This document shows positions 6,367-12,237 of a stretch of DNA of 14,298 nt, in pieces (position 1 is the stretch's first letter; the number at the start of each line of letters is the position of its first letter). The notes below the pieces were generated by a model, which had not been told where the DNA came from, ran no database searches, and was given only the letters and a program-made list of their open reading frames with translations. Position numbers and translations under genes: made by a program. Origin of the DNA: Avisuccinivibrio_A sp964651505 (GTDB lineage: Bacteria > Pseudomonadota > Gammaproteobacteria > Enterobacterales > Succinivibrionaceae); contig CAZYXT010000066.1 of assembly GCA_964651505.1 (NCBI GenBank), positions 1 to 14,298 on the forward strand, read 5' to 3'.

Positions 6367-6714
6367 ATTGCCGGCATTAATGTGCCTGATCAAAAGATCG
6401 CCGTGATTGCTTTGCAATCAATTTACGGCATCGGCCCTACCCGCGCCCGCGACATCTTGGCGGCTGCAGGGGTCGAACAATACGCTAAGTTCAAAGATCT
6501 TGACGAGTCTTCCGTCGAAAAAATCCGTGCGGAAGTTGCCAAGTACACCGTAGAGGGCGACTTGCGCCGTGAAGTATCCATGAACATCAAGCGCCTTATG
6601 GACTTAGGTTCTTATCGCGGTTTGCGTCACCGTCGCGGCCTTCCCGTCCGCGGCCAGCGCACCAAGACCAATGCCCGCACCCGCAAAGGTCCGAGAAAGA
6701 GCATTAAGAAGTAA
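6358..6714 (+). CDS. rpsM: 30S ribosomal protein S13
   Basis: A 118-residue S13, the same length as in E. coli, beginning MARIAGINVPDQK from the GTG at 6358 and ending TNARTRKGPRKSIKK. S13 lies in the head of the small subunit and contacts the P-site tRNA and L5. The frame continues upstream to 6325, but the GTG matches the family start, follows TAGGAG (6345-6350) by seven bases, and sits in the leader pseudoknot just as the GTG start does in E. coli. It is the first gene of the alpha operon. Confidence 0.97.
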   Translation: MARIAGINVPDQKIAVIALQSIYGIGPTRARDILAAAGVEQYAKFKDLDESSVEKIRAEVAKYTVEGDLRREVSMNIKRLMDLGSYRGLRHRRGLPVRGQRTKTNARTRKGPRKSIKK

Positions 6715-6726
6715 GGAGACACATTC

Positions 6727-7224
6727 ATGGCTGAAGAAATCAAGCAAACCGCAGCAGCTCCCGCCGCTGCCCAGGCTGCACCTGCCGCTGCTCCTGCAGC
6801 AAGCACTGCAACCTCTACTGCCTCCGCTACCCCCAAGAGCGCTCCTGCCCGTGCCCGCGGCAAGCGTTCCAAGAAGCAGGTGGCTGACGGCGTAGCTCAC
6901 ATCCATGCATCTTTCAACAATACCATTGTGACCATCTCCGATCGCCAGGGCAATGCCTTAGCTTGGGCAACCGCCGGCGGCTCGGGTTTCCGCGGTTCGC
7001 GCAAATCCACTCCTTATGCAGCCCAGGTTGCCGCCGAAAGGGCCGGCGAAGCTGCCAAGGAATACGGCGTCAAGAACCTCGAAGTTCTGGTCAAGGGTCC
7101 CGGTCCCGGCCGCGAGTCGTCGATTCGTGCTCTTAATGCCGTGGGCTATAAGATCACCAACATCACCGATGTGACCCCCATTCCCCACAATGGCTGCCGT
7201 CCGCCTAAAAAGCGTCGCGTTTAA
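6727..7224 (+). CDS. rpsK: 30S ribosomal protein S11 with Ala/Pro-rich N-terminal extension
   Basis: From about residue 38 this is a normal S11: RARGKRSKKQVADGVAHIHASFNNT, then GSGFRGSRKSTPYAAQ and the ending IPHNGCRPPKKRRV. S11 forms part of the platform near the mRNA exit. E. coli S11 has 129 residues; this has 165, with about 36 extra N-terminal residues, mostly Ala, Pro, Thr and Ser. The ATG at 6727 follows AAGGAG (6713-6718) by eight bases, and no other ATG lies closer to the conserved start, so the extension is probably translated. The low-complexity segment should be disordered. Confidence 0.96.
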   Translation: MAEEIKQTAAAPAAAQAAPAAAPAASTATSTASATPKSAPARARGKRSKKQVADGVAHIHASFNNTIVTISDRQGNALAWATAGGSGFRGSRKSTPYAAQVAAERAGEAAKEYGVKNLEVLVKGPGPGRESSIRALNAVGYKITNITDVTPIPHNGCRPPKKRRV

Positions 7225-7240
7225 TTGCTAGCTTGCTAGC
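7225..7240 (+). repeat. Tandem 8-base repeat before rpsD
   Basis: TTGCTAGC occurs twice in direct succession (7225-7232 and 7233-7240) directly after the rpsK stop. The repeat contains the palindrome GCTAGC, so it can form a short GCTA/TAGC hairpin. It lies about ten bases before the rpsD ribosome binding site GGAG. It may be a small duplication without function. Confidence 0.5.
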
Positions 7241-7261
7241 TTATTTATTGGAGAAAGATAA

Positions 7262-7885
7262 ATGGCAAAATACACAGGCCCGGCCCTGAAATTAAGCCGC
7301 CGTGAAGGCGTTGACTTATTCTTAAAGTCAGGCGTGCGCGCTATCGAGACCAAGTGCAAGCTGGACAATGCCCCAGGCCAGCACGGCGCCAACAAGGCCC
7401 GTCTGTCCGATTACGGTCAGCAATTGCGCGAGAAGCAAAAGGTTCGCCGCATTTACGGCGTATTGGAAAGACAATTCCGCAACTACTACAAGAAGGCGGC
7501 AAACATGCCGGGCAACACCGGCGAGAACCTGTTGCAGCTTCTCGAAGGCCGTCTTGACAACGTAGTTTATCGCATGGGTTTCGGCTCTACCCGCAGCGAA
7601 TCAAGACAGCTGGTCTCTCACAAGGCCATTACGGTTAACGATCGCGTCGTCAACATTCCTTCATATCAAGTAAAGCCTTCTGACGTCGTCGCCGTGCGCG
7701 AGAAGGCCAAGAAGCAATTGCGCATCAAGGCTGCCATCGACCTGTCAGGTCAGAGAGCTCTGAAGCCTGCTTGGATCGAAGTTGATCACGATGCCATGAA
7801 GGGTACCTACAAGAGCAAGCCCGAGCGCTCCGAGCTGCCTGCCGACATCAAAGAGCAGCTCATCGTTGAGTACTACTCTAAGTAA
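7262..7885 (+). CDS. rpsD: 30S ribosomal protein S4
   Basis: A 207-residue S4 (206 in E. coli). It opens with MAKYTGPALKLSRREG, carries the S4 RNA-binding domain around residues 98-150 (RLDNVVYRMGFGSTR, SHKAITVNDRVVNIPSY) and ends LIVEYYSK. S4 starts 30S assembly on 16S rRNA, acts with S5 in decoding accuracy, and in E. coli represses the alpha operon through the leader pseudoknot, a structure also visible here at 6288-6366. GGAG in TTGGAGAAAGATAA precedes the ATG. Confidence 0.98.
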   Translation: MAKYTGPALKLSRREGVDLFLKSGVRAIETKCKLDNAPGQHGANKARLSDYGQQLREKQKVRRIYGVLERQFRNYYKKAANMPGNTGENLLQLLEGRLDNVVYRMGFGSTRSESRQLVSHKAITVNDRVVNIPSYQVKPSDVVAVREKAKKQLRIKAAIDLSGQRALKPAWIEVDHDAMKGTYKSKPERSELPADIKEQLIVEYYSK

Positions 7886-7929
7886 TCGACAGTGGTAAAG
7901 CACCTCTTAGCAATAGCGGGGTATATATA

Positions 7930-8922
7930 GTGTCTGTAAATGAACTGCTTAAACCCAAGCCCGTAGGGTTCACCGAAATCGGTCCCAATCGTGCCCGGAT
8001 TGTGCTGGAGCCTTTGGAGCGCGGTTTTGGCAACACCATAGGCGTGGCTCTGAGCGGGGTCCTGCTCAAAACCCTCAAGGGTAATGCAGTCGACGCCTTC
8101 AAAATCGAGGGCGTGGACAACATCAACAGCGTCAAAGAGGACATTAAGGAGCCCTTGTTTGAGGTGGTCATGAATCTGAAGAATCTGGCCATTATCTCCG
8201 AGGCTCCCATTACCGACCCGGTGTGGCTGACCATTGAAAAACATGGCGAAGGTCCCGTCACCGCAGGCGATATCAGGTGCCCCGAGGGCATCGGCCTGTA
8301 TGACAAGGATTTTCTGATCTGCACATTGACAGGTGCTGATGCCCGATTGTCGATGAAGCTGCGCGTGGTAAGCGGCAGCGGGTATGTGCCTTTCGATGCC
8401 GATGAGCACCTGCCTGCCCGCAAGTCGGATGAGATCTTGATCGACGCCGTCTTCTGCCCGGTCCGCCGCGTGGTCTATGAAGTCGAGTCTGCCCGCGTCG
8501 AGCAGCGCACCGACTTGGACCGCCTGGTCATCGATATCGAGACGGACGGAACCTTTGCACCCGATCAGGCTTTGATGCTGGGTGCCGATCTTTTGTGCCG
8601 CCAAATGACCAATCTGGTGGATCAGGAGGATGTGACCGAGAGGATCATGACCCCCGCGGCTCCTCCGATGCCCGATCCCATTTTGCTGCAGCCTGTAGAT
8701 GACTTGGAATTGACCGTGCGTTCTGCCAATTGCTTGAAGGCAGAATCCATTATTTACATCGGTGATCTGGTCCAGCGCACCGAGGTCGAGCTCTTGAAGA
8801 CCCCGAACTTGGGCAAGAAGTCTTTGACGGAGATCAAAGACGTGTTGGCTCAAAGGGGCTTGTCCCTGGGCATGCGCCTTGCCAACTGGCCTCCTCAGAA
8901 TTTGAGAACTCCCAGATCATAG
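7930..8922 (+). CDS. rpoA: RNA polymerase alpha subunit, copy 1 (beta-prime-side type)
   Basis: A 330-residue alpha subunit in the standard position between rpsD and rplQ. The C-terminal domain (about 254-322) is almost the E. coli sequence and keeps the DNA- and activator-contacting residues (VRSANC with the R265 equivalent at R264, NLGKKSLTE). The N-terminal domain keeps EPLERGFGNT (27-36) and VEQRTDLDRLVI (190-201). At positions matching E. coli R44-R45, needed for binding beta, it has S42-G43, and the HEYS/EGVQED region (E. coli 66-77) is replaced. I infer that it occupies the beta-prime-facing place and needs copy 2 as partner. GTG start; only a weak GGGG (7918-7921) lies upstream. Confidence 0.95.
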   Translation: MSVNELLKPKPVGFTEIGPNRARIVLEPLERGFGNTIGVALSGVLLKTLKGNAVDAFKIEGVDNINSVKEDIKEPLFEVVMNLKNLAIISEAPITDPVWLTIEKHGEGPVTAGDIRCPEGIGLYDKDFLICTLTGADARLSMKLRVVSGSGYVPFDADEHLPARKSDEILIDAVFCPVRRVVYEVESARVEQRTDLDRLVIDIETDGTFAPDQALMLGADLLCRQMTNLVDQEDVTERIMTPAAPPMPDPILLQPVDDLELTVRSANCLKAESIIYIGDLVQRTEVELLKTPNLGKKSLTEIKDVLAQRGLSLGMRLANWPPQNLRTPRS

Positions 8923-8951
8923 ATAAACCATTATTGTGAAGGAATAAAGAT

Positions 8952-9356
8952 ATGCGTCATCGTTTAAGCGGCCGCCACTTAGGCCGTACAGCAGCCCACC
9001 GCGCTGCCCTGTACCGCAATCTTGCTAACTCCTTGATCACCCACGAGTGCATCAAGACCACCCTGCCCAAGGCAAAGGAACTGCGTCGCTTTGTTGAGCG
9101 CCTCATCACCATTGCCAAGACCGACAACACCGCCAATCGTCGTCTGGTGTTTGCAAGATGCCGCGATAAAGTCGTAACCGCCAAGCTGTTTGAAGAAGTT
9201 GCCAAGGCTTGCGCCACCCGCCCGGGCGGCTATACCCGCATCTTAAAGTGCGGCTTTCGCCCGGGCGACAATGCTCCCATGGCTTACATCATGCTCGTTG
9301 ATCGTCCCTCGCAGGCCGGCTTCGAGTCGGTAGTCGTAGAGAGTGCTTCCGAATAA
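8952..9356 (+). CDS. rplQ: 50S ribosomal protein L17
   Basis: A 134-residue L17 (127 in E. coli). It starts MRHRLSGRHLGRTAAHR and carries IKTTLPKAKELRRFVE, GGYTRILKCGFRPGDNAPMAYIMLVDR. The last residues (GFESVVVESASE) vary as in other members. L17 sits near the exit tunnel of the large subunit. AAGGAA precedes the ATG. In E. coli this is the final gene of the alpha operon; here a second rpoA follows, after a hairpin. Confidence 0.98.
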   Translation: MRHRLSGRHLGRTAAHRAALYRNLANSLITHECIKTTLPKAKELRRFVERLITIAKTDNTANRRLVFARCRDKVVTAKLFEEVAKACATRPGGYTRILKCGFRPGDNAPMAYIMLVDRPSQAGFESVVVESASE

Positions 9357-9395
9357 ACAGTTAATCGGGCAGACATGCCCGATTGCCGCAACTGT
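9357..9395 (+). promoter_or_regulatory. Hairpin between rplQ and second rpoA
   Basis: AATCGGGC (9363-9370) and GCCCGATT (9377-9384) form a perfect 8-bp stem around AGACAT. Outside it, ACAGTT (9357-9362) pairs with AACTGT (9390-9395), leaving GCCGC as a bulge, so 14 pairs form in all. It begins directly after the rplQ stop. No U-tract follows, so it is not a usual terminator. It may be a processing or stability site that sets the level of the second alpha relative to the genes before it. Confidence 0.65.
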
Positions 9396-9424
9396 CCGAT
9401 ATCGTATCTAGTCGAGGTGCAGCC

Positions 9425-10420
9425 TTGGATCAAATTACTGATAACTTAATGCCCAACGTCAAGGAAGTAACGACGACCGGCCGCAATGCCTCTCGCGTTA
9501 TCCTCGAGGCCTTTGAGCCTGACTTTGCCCAAGTCTTGGGCACGTCCCTCAGAAGGATCATGCTCTCTTCCATTCCGGGTCTTGCCATCACCGAGGTTGA
9601 GATCGACGGCGTCGTTCATGAGTACAGTGCCTTAGAAGGCGTGCAAGAGGACATCCTCTTGATTTTGCTCAATCTCAAGGAAGTTGCCGTGCGCGCGGAG
9701 ACCATGAGCTCGCCTGAGCTCCTGCTGGAACTTACCAAGACCGGCATCGGCCCCGTAACCGCAGGCGACATCACATGCCCCGGCGGCGTTGAGATCATGA
9801 ATCCCGATCTTAAGCTGTGCAACATCACCGACGAGAAGACCGTATTGCATATGCGCCTGCACGTCACCCGCGGCCGCGGCTACGTGGCAGCCCTGTCCCA
9901 CCCTCACGTGGAGGGCTCCGATGAGCGCTACATCGGCCGTCTGTTGGTGGATGCCTCTTACTGCCCGGTCCTCAACGTGGCCGTTCACACCGAGAAGATC
10001 GGTTTGGATGCCAAAGAGAGGCTGATCCTCGATATTGAGACCAACGGCACCATTGAGCCTGCGGATGCCATTCGCGCCGCCGCCACCATCTTTGCCGAGC
10101 AGCTGCGTTCCTTCATGGATATTCGCAACAGCGTGGCTCCTTCGGAGGACTCTTCGTTCCGTCCTTTGATCGATCCCAAGCTCATCTGCCCGGTCGAAGA
10201 TCTGGAGCTGACGGTACGCTCTGCCAACTGCCTGAAGGCCGAAGGCATCAAGTACATCGGCGATCTGGTGCAGCGCACCGAGGTCGAATTGTTAAAGACC
10301 CCCAACTTGGGCAAGAAGTCTTTGACCGAAATCAAGGATGTCTTGGCCGAGCGCGGTCTGACCTTGGGCATGCGCCTTGAGCACTGGCCTCCTGAGGACT
10401 TGGATGTTTCGCATTCATAA
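9425..10420 (+). CDS. rpoA: RNA polymerase alpha subunit, copy 2 (beta-side type)
   Basis: A second, divergent alpha subunit directly after rplQ. I choose the TTG at 9425: GAGGTG (9414-9419) lies five bases upstream, and the resulting 331 residues align with the E. coli start. An in-frame TTG at 9383 lies inside a hairpin without a binding site; ATG 9449 would remove conserved residues. It keeps R43-R44 (E. coli R44-R45), VHEYSALEGVQEDI (64-77) and NGTIEPADAIRAAATIFAEQL. It lacks ERGFG (EPDFA instead), and the VEQRTDLDK segment is replaced and three residues shorter. The C-terminal domain matches copy 1 at 59 of 66 positions. I infer the beta-contacting place in an alpha heterodimer. Confidence 0.93.
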   Translation: MDQITDNLMPNVKEVTTTGRNASRVILEAFEPDFAQVLGTSLRRIMLSSIPGLAITEVEIDGVVHEYSALEGVQEDILLILLNLKEVAVRAETMSSPELLLELTKTGIGPVTAGDITCPGGVEIMNPDLKLCNITDEKTVLHMRLHVTRGRGYVAALSHPHVEGSDERYIGRLLVDASYCPVLNVAVHTEKIGLDAKERLILDIETNGTIEPADAIRAAATIFAEQLRSFMDIRNSVAPSEDSSFRPLIDPKLICPVEDLELTVRSANCLKAEGIKYIGDLVQRTEVELLKTPNLGKKSLTEIKDVLAERGLTLGMRLEHWPPEDLDVSHS

Positions 10421-10447
10421 AGAAAAGGGGCCGCAGGCCCCTTTTCT
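10421..10447 (+). terminator. Bidirectional terminator ending the alpha operon
   Basis: AGAAAAGGGGCC (10421-10432) and GGCCCCTTTTCT (10436-10447) form a perfect 12-bp stem around GCA, starting directly after the second rpoA stop. The T-run lies on both strands, so it can also end transcription of the convergent minus-strand genes. That it follows the second rpoA, and none precedes it, supports that gene belonging to the alpha operon. Confidence 0.9.
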
Positions 10448-10514
10448 GATGCTAGGTCTATAAGGAGCATGAAAGCTTCTGCGAAGGATCAAGCGCGACC
10501 TTTGGGCTCTGAGA

Positions 10515-11303
10515 TTAGAATAGAGTTCCTGCCTTCAAATAAACCTGCGGCTCTTTTTCGGCCTCTCCCACGGCCCACTCTTCAAGCAACTGCGGCAGAT
10601 TGTCCTGATTGTATTGGGGCATTGATTTGAAAATCGCCATCTGCTCTTGCAGCGCCATGTCTTCAAATTGTGCGGTGAATTTTTGCTTGAATTCAAAGTC
10701 TAGATCCCACAACACGTGAAGCCTTTCATGACATAGGTTTTGCTCATAGGTGCGCTTTTTGCCCTTGGCACAGCCTAAGACATGGTCAATCTTGGCGCTG
10801 CTTTTGACGTAGACATCGCCTGTTTTGGCTATGACTTTGTCTTTTAAAAGATAGTCGCGAAGGCTTTGCTCATCGGATGAGAGCTCTTGCCCCTTGGTGT
10901 TGAGCCACTCCAAGATCTGATCGATCGAGTAGTGAAAGCCCGAGACGCCCTTGAGGAATTTTGCCTTGGGGGTATCGGGGCTGACGTCTCCTGCACTGAT
11001 GGCAAGCGAGAAGATCATGGCGGCCAGATCGGTTGCGTTCTCAAAGACCAGCTCATAGGTTTTAAAGCGATACTGCCAGGCATAATCGAAGGCGCTGACC
11101 CCGCTGTAAGGCGGGGGGTTGCCGATTATCCTGCCCGGGTATATCGTGCGCGCGGGCTTGTGCTCTTTGCCCTGCGAGTCTGCCGATCCGATCTCCAAGG
11201 CCTGCGGCCCGAACAAATCGGAGATGATGTGAGCCTGTGCCAAAGACGACGCGCAGATACCCAGTGCGGCGCAGGCGGTCAATAATGCGGTTTTGGATTT
11301 CAT
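10515..11303 (-). CDS. Exported protein with HExxH metallopeptidase motif
   Basis: Not recognised as a named family. From the ATG at 11303 it has 262 residues. The first 24 form a typical signal peptide (MKSKTALLTACAALG, ending SLAQA before His25), so it should be exported; an upstream TTG (11348) would put 15 residues before it and is less likely. HERLH at 192-196 fits the zinc-binding HExxH pattern of metallopeptidases; E241, E242 and E247 in the later EEWAVGE segment could give the third ligand. C178 and C191 may form a disulfide. It is the third gene of the minus-strand set, with no clear binding site and a hairpin before it. Enzymatic activity is an inference from the motif alone. Confidence 0.7.
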   Translation of the reverse strand: MKSKTALLTACAALGICASSLAQAHIISDLFGPQALEIGSADSQGKEHKPARTIYPGRIIGNPPPYSGVSAFDYAWQYRFKTYELVFENATDLAAMIFSLAISAGDVSPDTPKAKFLKGVSGFHYSIDQILEWLNTKGQELSSDEQSLRDYLLKDKVIAKTGDVYVKSSAKIDHVLGCAKGKKRTYEQNLCHERLHVLWDLDFEFKQKFTAQFEDMALQEQMAIFKSMPQYNQDNLPQLLEEWAVGEAEKEPQVYLKAGTLF

Positions 11304-11316
11304 GATTATGAGGACA

Positions 11317-11336
11317 AGCGCCTCACAAGAGGCGCT
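11317..11336 (-). promoter_or_regulatory. Intercistronic hairpin before the HExxH gene
   Basis: AGCGCCTC and GAGGCGCT form a perfect 8-bp stem with a four-base loop in the 53-base gap between two minus-strand genes. It lies 13 bases upstream of the ATG at 11303. The GAGG within its 3' arm is the only purine-rich run near the start, and it could also pair with CCTC just before the ATG. It has no U-tract, so processing or translational control is likelier than termination. Confidence 0.5.
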
Positions 11337-11356
11337 GAGGTTAAACAAAAAGGTGC

Positions 11357-12199
11357 TTACAGGTTTGAAATATCGTCTGTGAGGGACTTGACGTCTGAGG
11401 CCATGGACTGAACCAGCGAGAGCAGCCCGGTCAGAGGAGAAAGCAGAGAGGCAGACGGATTATCCGATTCTGCAGCCTGACGGGCGCAGGAAACCAAGCC
11501 GCCGACACCGCCGCTGCCCAACTGATCTTTTACCTGGCTTAACAAATTGGAAACCTGGTTGGTCAAGGAGATCAGGTTAGTGCCGAGCTTCTCCAGGCGA
11601 GGCAGCAGTTCTTTCTTGAGGGCCTGACGATCGGACTCGGAGATATCGGTCTTGGCCTCTTGCATGTAATCGCTGCGGGCATCGGCCAGGGCTTCGCACT
11701 CATCGTTATAAGCGTCGATGTTGTCGCTGTTGATGTCGTTGAAGGTCATTTGGGCATTGGCCACGCGGGTCTTGCCGGCCTGACGGGCCAGGTTGGCGCG
11801 GGTTTTGCCGTTGTTTTGATCCCAGAATTGGGCATAGGTCTCAGAAGCTTGCATGAAGTCCTGAGCGCAGCTTAAGCCTGCCGAGCGGGTGGAAGCGGAG
11901 ACCGTGCCGTTGGTGTCGATCTCGCCTTGAGCCTTGCGCACCAAGCCTGCGTACTTCTGATCGGCCGCATCGATGGCGTGGCGCAGTCTGCGCTCCTGCT
12001 GCCAATCCACAGGATTGGACTCGCTCTGCTTGATGGTATCAAGCGAGTTCATCTCCATGGCCGCGCCGTTGATGCCTGCATCGGCACAGGTCTTGTTTGA
12101 TTGACCGCTCAGTTCGCTGACGGCAACGGCAATGCCGCAAGCGGCAATCAGGGCTAAGACCCATGCTGCCAGTTTGTGATTTCTGATAAAGGCTAACAT
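11357..12199 (-). CDS. Membrane-anchored or lipoprotein helical protein, unknown function
   Basis: A 280-residue protein that I do not recognise. Residues 6-9 are basic (RNHK), then 10-29 are hydrophobic. IAAC at 18-21 fits a lipobox, but hydrophobic residues continue after it, so this is either a lipoprotein signal or an N-terminal membrane anchor. Four further cysteines (38, 111, 168, 238) suggest disulfides in the periplasm. The rest is polar and Ala-rich with helix-forming heptad-like stretches (about 190-228) and a Ser/Leu-rich end. GGAGGA lies eight bases before the ATG. It stands 38 bases after the CHAT gene and 53 before the HExxH gene, so all three are probably one transcript. Confidence 0.75.
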   Translation of the reverse strand: MLAFIRNHKLAAWVLALIAACGIAVAVSELSGQSNKTCADAGINGAAMEMNSLDTIKQSESNPVDWQQERRLRHAIDAADQKYAGLVRKAQGEIDTNGTVSASTRSAGLSCAQDFMQASETYAQFWDQNNGKTRANLARQAGKTRVANAQMTFNDINSDNIDAYNDECEALADARSDYMQEAKTDISESDRQALKKELLPRLEKLGTNLISLTNQVSNLLSQVKDQLGSGGVGGLVSCARQAAESDNPSASLLSPLTGLLSLVQSMASDVKSLTDDISNL

Positions 12200-12237
12200 T
12201 TAAATTATCCTCCAAAGAGTACCAAAGAAAAAAGAAA

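Noticed and set aside
7873..8853. Long open frame antisense to the first rpoA (326 codons)
   Set aside because: It mirrors the codon usage of rpoA on the other strand, has no binding site or recognisable protein features, and runs through a gene that is certain.
7930..8922. First rpoA as a decaying pseudogene
   Set aside because: The frame is intact over 330 codons, the C-terminal domain is highly conserved at protein level despite synonymous changes, and the beta-prime-facing segment is preserved, which indicates selection.
9383..9424. TTG at 9383 as the start of the second rpoA
   Set aside because: It lies inside the hairpin, has no purine-rich binding site, and adds 14 residues before the family start, whereas TTG 9425 has GAGGTG at five bases.
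10469..10636. Possible small gene of 55 codons after the alpha terminator, with AAGGAG upstream
   Set aside because: Only one base separates AAGGAG from the ATG, the frame overlaps the 3' end of the HExxH gene in antisense, and the product has no recognisable features.
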